Below, in pieces: positions 12,703 through 25,290 of a stretch of DNA of 64,000 nucleotides (within the stretch, counting starts at the first letter, position 1; each line of letters starts with the position of its first letter). The notes beneath the pieces were generated by a model. It saw only the letters and a list, made by a program, of their open reading frames with translations, was not told the DNA's origin and made no database searches. The stretch is from Ailurus styani (lineage: Eukaryota; Chordata; Mammalia; Carnivora; Ailuridae), in assembly GCA_002007465.1 (NCBI GenBank), contig LNAC01000036.1:4017016-4081015 (forward strand). The letters are read 5' to 3'. A program made the translations under genes and the position numbers.

Positions 12703-15440
12703 TACATACATACAGATGTACATACATACCAGTGCTGGGGATGCCAAAACTCTTGACTCTGGGATGAATGTGACATATGACCTTGAACAAGAGTCCTTCT
12801 GGTTCCAGCCTCTGGAGCTCCCTCAGTGCAGTGAAGGGGTGGGCCCGGCTGATCCTGGAGGGCGTCTCCTGCGCTCTGCCAATTTAGCAGGGACTTGGTG
12901 TCATGCCTCCCTAGTCCCTCCATCCCATACCAGCTCCCCCATGTCATCTCCCATCCCCACAACCCCAAGCCTTCTGTTGTTTCTGCTGCTTCCTCTTGGC
13001 CTTTTAAGACTCTACGACATGATCTCAATCTACCTCCTGACCTGACCTGCAACCCCTTCACACCCCAAAACAGCCCCTCCCTTAGCCACATTGGAAGTCC
13101 CCCTCCGCCCCCGCCCCCTGAGGTCCCATCGTCCCATCAATGTTGTCCCATCCGTTTCCCACCCCCCCACAGCCAGGACACATTCCCACAGCTCTCTTCC
13201 GGTCCCTTGAGATCCTGTTAAATCAGCCTTCTGGAAGCATTCCTGCCCATAAAAGTCTTGGTTCACAGATTTCTAAAAAGCTTTTATGTCACAGTCAGAC
13301 TCAAAAGCAAGAAGGGAAGTCTTCGGGAGCCAGAAACAGAAGAGGATGCCTAGAAAAGTTGGTGGCCCAAAGTTTCAAAATTGGTTTAAACAGGACATGG
13401 TGGGACAGAGAGTTGACAAGGATTCTGGACTTTTCGGATTCCTAAACAACGAAAGAGAGATAAATAAAATAATACAAAATTTTAAGAGATTTTTGAAAGA
13501 CAACGTGCAACGTGCTAGCCTGGTTTGGATCCTGGGACAGAAAGGTGATATCAGTGGGGAATTTCTGGAATTTGGCTCCTAGAGATGTACCAGCCTTAAT
13601 CTCTCCGTTATGACGAAGGGACAATGGCTAGGAATGACTGTGGGGTCTTTTTAAAAAACACTTTTCTCTATTTTCCACGATGGGCCTGCCTTCCCTTTGT
13701 CTTTAGCTTTCGTGCATTAAGAAATATTGAAGATACGCACAGTCCTTACCCTCGATCCTCATCTACAATGACAGAAGCAAACAAGCTCTGCAAACCACAG
13801 TATTCTTAAGTTTGTCAGTCGACACGGCCATTTGGATGGGAGGCCATTTACGGTATTTAGCTCGCTTCTTGTGACTAGTCACCCGTGGAGAACTATCAGA
13901 TGTTTGAGTGTTGGGGTGCCCCCCCCAGGGGCGTCCAGCCATATGCCCAGTGTGCACACGTGCTGTCCTATCTCTCTGAAACCTGCAAAATTCCAAAGGT
14001 GGGAAATTCGCAAGGGACAGGGGGTGTGGCTCTGCGTACCAAATCCCATGTCCTACCACCAAGCCTAAGAATGAAACATTACTAAGATTGTCTGAACCCC
14101 CCTAACTTTTGTCATATGATTTTGATTATTAGGAAAGTGTTTTAGAAACAGCCAGTCACAGCAGGGGTGGTGAGAAGAATTGGGGAGAAGAGTTTGGAGG
14201 TTTCAGAGACCCCTCTGCGGGCCAGATCCCCTATTCCCCCACCTCCCCCCCATTACCCACCTCCCCTCTTCAAAAGTAAGCCACCAAGAGTCATCTGCTT
14301 GGGCGTGGGGGGAGGAATTATACCATCACAGAAGAACTGCCCATGACCTAGTTCTGACAAGCAACCAGCAGGAGCAGACAGTGACTTGGGGCTGGTTGGT
14401 GGGGAAACCAAGGAAAAGCTGTGGGAGACATAAAGGGTCCCATGGCCAGGATAGGGACCCATGAGACTAGCTGTGGTCACGTCCCCTGGAGATGGGAAGA
14501 ATGAAACTGACAGCTGATCACTTGCTCCATCACTAATTTGCCAGTGATGACCCTTGCCCTCTTTGACCCTTGGCTTTCCCGTCTGTGATAGTGAAGCAAT
14601 CCCTTGCCCTGCCCACCTCTCAGGATGTGATAAGGATGCCTTTACTTAGCCTTTTGTGCCTCGTCTTCTGTAAAATATGGATAATAATAGTAGTTAACTC
14701 ATAGCGCTGTTGCGAGGGGCAAATGAGATAATCCACACATAGAGCTTAGAACAGGACCTGCTGCCTGGACTTTCTAAGAGAGTCTGTTGCTTTTATTCAA
14801 CAATATTCTTGGAATATGGACTCAACTTCAGCCTGCGGTGAGAAGGTGGGCTCCAGCAGAGAGCCAAACAGACATGGTCTCTACCTTCAGGAAGCCCAAT
14901 GTTCATCAGATAACCCCAGAACTAAACGCAAAATGGCACCTGAGCAGTATTTTAAAGACGTGCAACAGGCTGTGGTTTGAGGACCCTCAAGAGGGGATCT
15001 GACCTAGTGTGTGTGTGTGGTGGGAGCGTTCCTGAGGATGAGGAGGGATCAGATGGGGGAAGGGAGAAAGAAAGCATTCAGGGCAGAGGCAACAGCATGT
15101 GCAAAGGCCCTGTGGAGGGAGCATGGCTAATGCAGGCGATGGGGCTAGGGAGTGTGGCCCGAGGTGGCCTGGGCAGGTCAGCAGGACCTCCAGTTTGTGG
15201 ACCACTGGACTGGGCTCTGGGACACCTCTCCTCAAAAGACAATTGAACCAATGGCTACCTTACAACAAAAGGTTTTATTTAATACGTAGCCGGGCTTGCA
15301 AGAAAGAAAGGATAGTCTCCAGGACTGGAGATGCAGAGAACTGAGAGCTAAAACCATCAGTAAAGCATCCCAGAGAGATAAGGATGAGGATGTGGGTTCA
15401 AACCACACCAGCCTGGGGTTTTAACCCCCTCAGAGGGAAG

Positions 15441-16330
15441 GACCTAAGATGAGAAGGCGGGATTAAGATGTCTTCCATCCGTGAAAAGGAAAGTGAATAA
15501 GGCAACCATGAGGAACGTTGGGGTGGGACCGGGTGTGGATATAAATGGAAAACTCTAGCTCACGTACATGAAGTGATAAAGTATGTATTTACACTGCCAG
15601 CATGCTGCAGGACTTCCTGAGCTGAGGAAGGAACCCAGAAAAACATCCAGACTAATGAATAATGTAAACTCCAGGGATCCTGCGGGAATAAGTGCAAAAC
15701 CACCCTCTAAGGAAATGTAGGCAATTCAGAGAGAGTCTGTCCACAGGACAGCCAAATTCCAGTAAAGTTGAGCTTGAAAGGAAAATGAAACTGAAAGTGA
15801 AAATGAAAATCCATATAAGGAAACCATCTACCACACAGAGAGCTAGCAAAACACAGCCAATTAGAGCATAAGCACCCCCAAGGATCTGATGGAATAGAAC
15901 CACCTGGAAGAAAGCACAAAGGAACTAATTTTTCACTGATTAAGGAAATAGAGCCATAATGAAATCATAGGACTCCAAGGGTTTAAAAAAAAAAAGGAGA
16001 AGAACAGTTAGCTTGGAAAATGAACGCAATAGAATTTCTAGAAATAAAAATTATTGACATTAAAATGAAAAACTCAGTGAATAAGTAAATGGATTAGACA
16101 TAGGTATAGAAAGAATGAGAGCATTGAAGGAGGTATCTACAGAAATGATCCAGAATTTAGCATAGAGCTAATAAAGCTATGGAAAGCAACTAAGATATGC
16201 CTAGAAGCTAAGACATGTGGGGTGGAATGACAGAGTCCAACTGAAGTCTAATGGAAATTCAGGAAGTTAAGAATGGATTAAACAGGGGAGAGGCAGTAAT
16301 GGGAAAGACAGTGACTGAGGATTTTCCAGA
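15441..16330 (+). mobile_element. Old L1 5'/ORF1-region remnant (tentative)
   Basis: Text around 16050-16330 resembles decayed L1 ORF1 (a dimly readable 'gattttccagagccagtgga' context). Left and right ends are uncertain. Confidence 0.4.
15781..15810 (+). promoter_or_regulatory. Five consecutive GAAANN hexamers (IRF-type array)
   Basis: The sequence reads GAAAAT, GAAACT, GAAAGT, GAAAAT, GAAAAT without interruption. IRF proteins bind tandem GAAANN. A CArG-like CCATATAAGG follows at 15811-15820. The surrounding DNA looks transposon-derived but I could not name the element. Confidence 0.5.
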
Positions 16331-19300
16331 GCCAGTGGAACATGACCCAGAACGGAACAATTATGCTAGGTCCAAAACAACTAGGTTGAGAGGTAGACAG
16401 GGGCCTGATAAGGCAGGACCCTGGAACCCATGTCAGATGATTCCGCCTGTATCCTAAGACTCTCTTTATCCTTGATGAGTTTTTATCAGGCAAGTGAATG
16501 GTCAGTTTTGCTTCTTGAGGCTGCTCTGTTCTTATGGGCGAGAGATTGTAGGGGACTTTGGGATGCAGGAACACGTCAGGATGCAGGAGGCTATAAATCA
16601 GTCTCCACAGGAGAGCATGGTCGCTTGGCCTAGGGTGGACGTGGAGACAGATGGACAGGACTCAGTGAGGGGAATGAAAGAGAAGAGCAGGTCAAGGACG
16701 AGCCTAAGATTCTGAGCTGCATACCTGGAAGGAGAGAGATGTTCCTGAGCTGAATTCACAGGCTGGAAGGGGTCGGTCTGCAGTTCAGAAGGGAAGAACC
16801 ATCCTCTGTTAGAACAAGAGAAGAACAGGAGAGTGAGTGAGCCAGTGATTTGGGGAACAGGAAGATGAGGGAGAGAGTCTGTGGGCCACACTTGCCCAGC
16901 AGTCTGGGAAGTAGGGGGCAAGGCTGTTTGTGGGGATAGAGCTGGGAGACAGACAGGAGGGGGCAACTGGAGCTTTCAGGATGGTAGAGAAGGACCAAAG
17001 ATGTCTTTGCTGTGGGTAGGGAAGTGGGTTGACCAGAAAGCCGAGGGAGGGCTTATGCAGAAAGGGCAAAGGTCTGTTGAAGGTGGTGGGGTGGGGGGGG
17101 CGGATCATGGATTCTTAGGGGAACCTCACTTCAGGGAGTGGATTATGGGCACCACTACCGATGAGCAGAGCAGGCAGAGCCCATGACCTCCAAGGAGCCT
17201 ATGTCCTTCAAGGGAGCCCGCCTGAGGTCAACTTTGGAATTAGGAGTAACTGAAAGTCACACCCTCTTGCTGGGGCCCTCTGAGGCTGGGGTTGGTCATG
17301 GAGTTTCAGCCCCCCCCCAAGGCCTCATGGCCCGGGTAATGCCCATCCAGCAGGGGCATGGCATGGGGCCCTATCATGGTTGGGCTCAAACCCAGCTCTG
17401 GAACTTACTAACAGTTTCCTGGCCTGTAAATGATAAGCATAGAAATGCTTTGTCCACAGGTCTGTCTTGAGCACCGAATGAAGCAACACATCAAGTATCC
17501 AGCTAAGGGCCTCCCACTAGAAAGACTCAGCGGTAACTGTTATAATGGTTGTCACTGCTGTTGGCTATGAGGGGGCTCTGGAAAAAAGAGCAGGATTGGG
17601 CGTGCATGAGATAAAACCCAAGCAGCTGAGGAGTCAGGCCTTGGGTGTCCAGGACGGGCACGAGGAGCATGATTGGGTCTCGGAAAGGTCCCCTGGGAAG
17701 CAAAGACCAGACGGCAGGGACCGGAGCCAGGGAGGCAGGAGGCCACGGGGACCTACCCAGCCCCGCACCACGGGCCTGACTTCAGCCCGTAGAACACAAC
17801 GAAAGGAAATAGCTCTCGTGCACCAGGCACCTGCAGGGAGCCGGGCACTGAGCTGCGGGTCTGTACGCGGCGCCTCCCAACCTGATCCTCACGACCACCC
17901 CACGAGGTGTCCGTTACTGCTGCACCCACTGACCACAGACGGAAATGGCTCAGAGAGCGGACGTGGCCTCTTTAGAACTGAGATTTGGTCCTGAGTCTGT
18001 CCCAGCCCCAAACCTGAACTTTAAAAAAAAAAGATTTCATTTATTATTTGACACACAGAGAGAGCACAAGCAGGGGGAGCGGCAGGTAGAAGGAGAGGGA
18101 GAAGCTGACTCCCTACTGAGCAGGGAGCCCGATGCGGGGCTCCATCCCAGGACCCCAGAATCATGACCTGAGCCGAAGGCAGAGGCTTGACCGACTGAGC
18201 CACCCAGGCGCCCCCCAAATCCAGTATTTTAAGCCACTAAGCTACACTGTGTCCCGAAGCCAGAGTCCAGACACACCTGCTGTCTTTCCTCTCTGTTCTG
18301 CTCTCTTTTATTCCTTGTTAAGAGAGTGATACAAGGAATTCTCATCGTCCCGTTATCCAGCCCTACCTACTGTCAATCACATATTAACTCCGCTCTACCC
18401 ACATCTGTTTTGGATAGCAGTTATATATTAATGCAATTTATTCTACGACAATCTGGCCTTACTGAATTATTGACGATTTACTAAGGATAATATTTCTTTG
18501 AACTTTTATGGCACATTTGCCATTTGTGCCCTCTTGTGACCCAGGTCTAGGATGGCTTTATCCTCATTTTACAGAAGGGGAAACTGAAGACCAAGGTCCC
18601 GCAGGGAATGAGGGGCTGGATCTAGGATACCCCGCCTCCAAGCCCGAGGGGGCTGGCGCTCTTCCTGAGAGAGGTAAAGCCGCAGTCCAGCACCACTAGC
18701 AGGATCCCCTGGGGTGAGCGAATCTGCGGGGAGGCAGAGGAGAACAAGGAGGTCGGTTTTAGGACAGAGATAAGGTTTCTGAACTGTGTCTTCCCCACCC
18801 CTTGGGCCTCAGACAGACACACAGACATGGACCCAGCCTGAGCAGCTGCTGTCTGTCTCTGAGTGACCTCCCAGCTACTTGACTTCTTTGAATTGCTTCC
18901 TCCTTTTTTGGCGAGCAAGACTATCAGCGGGATGTGACAGATAAACTGAGACATGATTCGTAAAGGGGTATCAGGCTTCTGGCCCCGGAACCAAGTCAGG
19001 TGGGAAGGCCTGAGTTCTCTGGGCCGGGGCTACTCCCCACAACCCCGAGTCCAGCCTGTTCACACCCCAGGCCTGACTTACTCGAACAGACCACATTTGA
19101 CTTGGTCAGGGATCCTCTGGGCCTCTCACCCTGACACCTGCGTAGCCAGCTCACTGGAGGGCTGTCTGGGCCACGTGGGTGGTCTCCGGGTTCATGAGGA
19201 AGGAGGGCAGCGGGGAGGGGCTGCAGGCCCAGGCCCACTCCCCTGCAACCATCCCCAGCCTTGGGCCGTCGCTCAGCTTCTTCAAGTTGGGAGGTGGGAC

Positions 19301-21880
19301 TGGACTGCACTCTGGGGTAAGTCAGATGGCTGTGTGTGGAGGGCCCTGACCCCTGACCCTGGCCAGAGGCCCCGGTCAGAAGCTAGCTTCTTGATCTTGA
19401 TCCTGACCTACAGGAGCCCTGTGACCCCAGTCTGAAGGCAGCCCCTGATCCAGGCCCTGCTAAGCCCAGCCTCACCCAGCCCCTGCTGGGAGTCCTCCTC
19501 CTCCCAGATACAGTCTGAGTCTACGGTCCTGGGCTTCGAGACCACTGGTATCCTCAATCAGAGATCACTGCACTTAGCCCCCGATGCCCTTACTGTACTG
19601 AGCAAAAGGCCGGGGCCCAGAGAGGGAAGAGTGGCTGGCTGAAAGGGCCTCCCCAGCCTGGGCTCGCTTTTCCCCGCCAGCCTCGGCGTTCGGGTCGTAG
19701 GACGCTGACCTGCCCTCCTCAGCGCTTCTGCCCTCCCTGGAGGCTCCCAGTCCCTGTCCATCCACCCGCAGCCGGTCTCGGGAGGCAGAATGAGGCAAGG
19801 CGCTCTCCAGGAGCATAACTTCAGGTCCCCTGGCTGGCACCCTTCCACTTTTCCTTCCTGTGACAGCTGCCTGGAATCAGAATTTTCTGGGTGTCTGGAC
19901 CACTCCTGTACCTGGGCTCCCCTGGCCTTGGCTTCCAGATGGCAGGGGAGCAAGTCTGAGTGAGTGCCTGCCGTGGCCAGGCCCGCTCCGTATGCAGACC
20001 ATCACAGTGGCCCCCAGGAGCCCTACAGGCCAGGGAACACAGGACTAGACCAGCCAGCGCTCACCTTTGCCTCGCTGGTGTGGGTTGGGGAGCCTGGGTC
20101 CAGGGGGCAGAAGGCCTGGGCACACACAGAGAGTGGAGGGCAGACCCGCCTCACATCCTAAGCTAGTAACAGGAACCAGGCCGATAATGACCTTGGCTCC
20201 CTGTGCCAAGGTCTTGGCCTTTACGGCTGGTTGCTGCCCTGCCCCCGGCAGGACGCCTTCCTTGATCACCTGTCCTTGCCCTTCCCTCCCCAACGGATGC
20301 TCACTGTGCCTGTCACGGCACACATAGCCCCATTCACTCAACAAGTATTTACCGAGCATCTAAGCAATAAATGGTCCTGGGCAGGGACGCAGAGGCAGGA
20401 GAACAAGACGGCTGCTGGCCCTTCCTCTCACGGTCCCACGTTCTAGTGGGAGATACAGACACTGTCTCAGGGTCCTGCTGTGTGGTCTCACCGTGTGACT
20501 ATTCGCTGAGTAATAGTAGCCACTGTTCACTGAACTCTCTTACAGGCCTGCTAGACCGTGAGCTCCTTGACAAGCCGGGATCACAGCTGCGCTAGATCCT
20601 CACACAGTAGGTGCTTGGTGCATAGTAGGCCCACAAATGCTCACTGAATGGAGTAGGAAACGGCGGGTGCTCTGCTGAGCTCTTCACATGCCTCGTTCTG
20701 TCCTCACAGTCACTCTGTAAGCAGCCACCATCTGGTATCTCCAACGCCCAGGTAGGAGTCCAAGTTCAGAGAGATGCAGTGAGCTTTTCTAGATGACACT
20801 GCTGGTGGCCTTTAGAGCCAGGACTTACACACGACGCCCCGGACCCGCGTGGGGGGTGGCGAGGGCAGGCACTGGGAGTCAGGAATGGGATCTAGCCGGA
20901 CCCTGACTCGCTCACTGTGTCACCACGGATTGGTCACTGGCTCTCTCTGAGCCTCAGTTTTCTCATCTGTAAAATGGGAAAGTGTTGATTGCTGCCCTTT
21001 GCATTCAAGAAGATAAAGGGAGTGGACCCCATAGAGAGTCCTAGACACAGGCTTCCGCTTGACTGGCTCCCAGTACCTCTGGGGTGGTACCCAGATGCTG
21101 GAAGGATGGGCTGCCTCTGGGCGGAGCTGGGAGAAAGGAGAGGTGACTTCTGTGCCTTTTGGAGTCACATGAATGTGTTATTTTTAAAAACATTACAACA
21201 TACTGTATTTTACCCACAGCTAGAGCCAAGAATTCCCCTTGGCAAAAGACCAAATGGTCAGTTCCTCTTCCTCAGAGCTCGATGCTGTCCCCAGAGGGAG
21301 ACCCTCTTGGACGGGCGCCTCCACAGCCCCATGCCGTGCTCCCGCTCACAGAGCAGGCGGAGCCTCACAGATTCCCAAGGCACAGCCCACTTGGCCTGTC
21401 CCCTCCCCGCCCCAGGTAGAGCGTCCTTTTGTCACTTTGCAGGGGTGTGTACAGTGGACAGGACTTGTGCCTGTGGCTGCTGACCTTGACCACTTGGCTG
21501 AGGCAGTACTTTCCCGTATACGTGGAAAGTATATTTCTCCACCGTAAAGTGACTCTCGTACTGTCTGCACTGTACAAGGTGAAGAAAGTCACGAAGGCAG
21601 CTCCTTTCCTTTAGGATGGAGCATCTGCCTAGTTTATTTGGAATTCTTCTGCATGGGAGAGTTCTCTCTTCTCCCTCATTCACTAATTTATTCAATCATT
21701 TATTTATATCTCTGTGGATTCACGGGCACTTATTTCATACTTTGGGTTGTAATCCAATACTACTTTATTTTTGGTTGTTGTTGCTAAAATTGCTCCATCT
21801 TTGGCCACAGGGATCTCTTTCAGTTGGCACCTGTGCCCCTTCCTATCTTGTTCACCATCAACATGGTGGGTTTTTAAAAG
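16331..21880. other. Intergenic, repeats only
   Basis: MIRs lie at about 17800-17990, 20640-20830 and 20895-21050, with an L2 3' end at about 20520-20655. The CAN SINE at 18021 is listed separately. Splice-site-like strings occur but no run of known protein. Confidence 0.55.
18021..18215 (-). mobile_element. CAN SINE
   Basis: An antisense copy running from 'aaaaaaaaaagatttcattt' to 'gagccacccaggcgcccc'. Confidence 0.92.
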
Positions 21881-21889
21881 ATTAATCAA

Positions 21890-22720
21890 TTCATTTTTAA
21901 AATTCCAGTATAACTAACTGGAACTGAAACTCTGTCCCCATGAAACACTAACTTCCCATTCCTCCCTCCCTCGGCCCCTGGCAGCCCCCATTCCACTTTC
22001 TGTCTCTAGGAATTTGACTATTCCAGGAGCCTCATGTAAGAGAAAGCATGCAGTGTTTGTCCTTTTGTGACTGGCTTATTTCACTTAGCAGTGTCGTCAG
22101 GGTTCATCCAAGTTGTATCTGAGATCAGAATTTCCCTCCTTCTTATGGCTAAATAATATTCCATTATATATGTATTATATATAATATATATTCTATGTAT
22201 TATGATATATATTATATACATCATATATGTATATATACACATATACATATACACACACACAGTAGAATATTAGCCATAAAAAAAGAATGAAATCTTGCCA
22301 TTTGCAATAGCATGGATGGTTCTAGGGGATACAATACTAAGTGAAATAAGTCAGTCAGAGAAAGACAAATACCACATGATTTCACTCATAGGTGGAATTT
22401 AAGAAACAAAAGAACTAAGGGGGAAAAAAAAGAGACAAATCCAGAAACTATAGAGAACAAACTGGGGGTTACCGGAGGGGAGGTGGGTGGGGGATGGGTA
22501 AAATAGGCAAAGGGGATTAAGAGGACACTTGTCAGGATGGGCACTGAGTAATGTATGGAATTGTTGAATCACTGTATTGTACACCTGGAACTAACATAAC
22601 ACTGTATGTGTAACCCGCATTTTGTTGATCCATTCATCCACTGATGGACATTTGGGTTTCTTTCACCTTTTGGCTATTGCCTTTGTGTTGTGAATAATGC
22701 TAAGAACAGGTGGGTACAAA
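21890..22720 (-). mobile_element. Old antisense L1 with a younger sense L1 3' end inserted in it
   Basis: Antisense L1 text runs to 'ctaaataatattccattata' (about 22150) and resumes at 'cattcatccactgatggaca' (about 22630). Between them a plus-strand L1 3' end (about 22262-22620) is embedded next to an AT-rich microsatellite. Confidence 0.7.
22155..22262. repeat. AT-rich microsatellite (TA/CA steps)
   Basis: Runs of tatata and cacaca steps lie at the junction of the two L1 copies. Confidence 0.85.
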
Positions 22721-24387
22721 TAGCTCTTTGAATCCCTAAACCTGATTTCTAAAACTGTTTCGTTAAAGTATTTGACTACCTGATTTTCTGGCTTCTTAGA
22801 TTTTGTGCCCAAGATAAATGTATCCCATTCTAATAGGGGGTTTCCATTGACTTTTCCATATTAATCAACTACACGATTGATAATAAGAACTAGCTAATAA
22901 AATCCCTTCCTAAGAGTCAGTGTTGACCATGAAGAGGGGAAGACGTATGTAGGCATTAGGCTGGGGGTGCTTAAGCAAGAGTGAGGACTGATTGCATCAT
23001 TTGCCCCAGTGTGGGGGGACTCTGTAACCAAGGATTTGGGGTAGCAGGACCTGTACCCCCAGCCTCGGAGGGAGCATGGATTGGAAGCAACTGTGGCCCA
23101 GTCCCCTCACTCTCATGCAAAGAGTCCCAGCCTTGGAGACAGGGGATGGTTGTAACGACACTCTCAGGGACAGAGCTTGTGGAGGCCTCTAGGTTCAAAA
23201 GAAAGGCTGGACAAAGGGTCAGCCAGCTGGGGCAGGAAGGCCTTACCTAGGCTGCAAGGAGGGAACTTCTCCTTCACTGGAAGGACATGAGGACCCCATG
23301 GCCTCCTATAAGCAACCAATGACTGACAGAGGGGTGGCATTCTTGCTGCTGGTCAATGCATGCTTAAGGACACAGCCCTGGTCATTGTCACAGCTCATTT
23401 CCAGGGATGGGGTGGGGTCTCAGGCTGGGAGCACCTCGCACTCCCAGAGGCAGCTTCATGGAGTGGAGGGGGATCCTGATCAACTTGTGGAAGTCAGCCA
23501 TTAAATTTTTTAGGAATTTTGCAAGCCAGTTATTAAACACAACTACTATTAGAAATTAAATGATATAAATGACATTAAAAGCAAATTTAACTCAAAACAT
23601 CACTTCCGAATTCTTTTACTACTAGGGATGTCCTTGGGGTTATTGACACCCAGTATCTGTAGAGTTGAAATCACTACATAACACTTGGCTACTGTGAATC
23701 TCTTGCCAACTTGGCATTTGGTGACAACATGCTGGGAGCTTGAAATTGGCCACGGTGGGAGTATTTATATCACAGAAACCAGCAAAGGCTGCATATCAGG
23801 CTTTCTGCTCTGCCCCACAAGAACTGATTCTTTGGCTTCTGCTAACACACCACTGATTAGGAACCTGAAGTCTAGTCAGCTGGCTCCACCAACCAGCCCA
23901 TGAATTCCTCCACTCCCACCATACCTCCCTTCCCAGCTCCAGTGGCACTGCTTCCAGGAAGCCTCCCCTGATTTCTTAGCCTGAACTCCCCAGATTCTTT
24001 CTCACCTCTTCTGTCCTCACATGGTATTTCAGCCTGGCTTTTTTCCCCCTCTCTATAAACTTTTTTCTTTGATTATATATTTTTCTTTATTATAATTCAT
24101 GCTCATTATAGGAAATAATTCAGAATCAAGTAAAGGAAAACTTGACAGTACCCATGATCCATTCCACCTCTCCAGTAACAACTGCTGTTTGCACCTTGGT
24201 CTGTGTCCCTTCAAACACTTTTCAATATATCTAGGTGATTATTATTTATTTTTAGATGAGATATTATATGAATTCTTTTATAACTGCCTTTTTTTTACTT
24301 GCCATCTTACTTAAAACCTCTTCTTTATCTCTACAGAGATAAGTACAATTATATAAGATCTTTGTTTAAAAATCTGTCTAGTGTTCA

Positions 24388-24586
24388 GGGCGCCTGCGTG
24401 GCTCAGTCGGTTGAGCGTCTGACTCTTGATTTCTGCTCAGGTCATGATCTCACAGTCATGGGTTTGAGCCCCGAGTCGGCCTCTGGGCTCATCGGGGAGT
24501 CTGCCTGAGATTCTCTCCTTCTGCTCCCCCTCCCCCGCTCATGCGTGCACCCTCTCTCTCTCTCTCTCAAAAAAAATTTTTTTTTG
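24388..24586 (+). mobile_element. CAN SINE
   Basis: It has the head 'gggcgcctgcgtggctcagt' and a CT-microsatellite end with a short A tail. Confidence 0.9.
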
Positions 24587-24926
24587 TAGTAAGTAGTGCT
24601 CTACTTAGCAGCTGTAATATGACTAATTGTACCACACTGGACTTTATTGTGTGCATGTCTTCACGTACAACCTGATTGTACAATTATGTCCTCGGTTTAA
24701 ATTGCTGGAAGGAAGTCTTGCTGGGTAATGAGCATGTCTGTCTTCTCATTTCTCCGCACTATTTTTCTGTGGCTGCGTGGATACACACACACACGCATGC
24801 CACATTTTTTACAAAAACAGGTTCCTATTACACACGCTATTCTCTATCCTGCCTCTCAAAAATGATCATCTTATGATCTTTATGATGGTGATTATGGTGA
24901 TAGTTTGCTAACATCTGGGGCCTGGA

Positions 24927-25290
24927 TTAGCTTCCTAAATAACAAATTAACACTAACTTGATGGCTTAAAACAACAAGAATGTATCTGCTCACCATTCTG
25001 GAAGCCAGCCATCTGAAATCAGCAGCCTGGGGCTGGAACCCGGCGTCCGCGGGGCTGCACTCCCTGCTGAGGCTCCAGGGTCGCCTCTTCCAGCTTCTGG
25101 TGGCTGCCAGAACTCCTCGGCTTGTGGCCACACCTCTCCCATCCCTGCCTCCACGTCCACGTGGCCATCTCCTCTCCAATCCATGTGTCAAAGCTCCTTC
25201 TGCCTCTCCCAGATGACATGTAAGAGCCACCCCCCGGCTAGTCCATGATAATCTCATCTCACATCACGAGCTTAATCACATCTGCAAAAA
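24927..25290. repeat. Old interspersed repeat, family not named
   Basis: It shares 'ggcttaaaacaacaagaat' and 'ccagcttctggtggctgcc' type text with copies at 5700, 44885 and (reversed) 30190. This is a common old mammalian family. Confidence 0.65.

Larger units (their letters stand above)
8481..15440. other. Intergenic, no exon recognised
   Basis: MIR pieces (about 8535-8680, 14560-14790), L2 fragments (about 11555-11710, 12200-12490, 12900-13260) and CAN SINEs fill this stretch. In human, part of CETP would be expected here or further right. I see none of its exons on either strand. Confidence 0.55.

Noticed and set aside
13286..13582. Open frame of 98 codons with Lys-rich text
   Set aside because: No match to CETP or any family I know. 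Surrounded by repeat debris.
20045..20359. Minus-strand stretch considered as a CETP exon
   Set aside because: Its translation shares no run with CETP in any frame that I could see.
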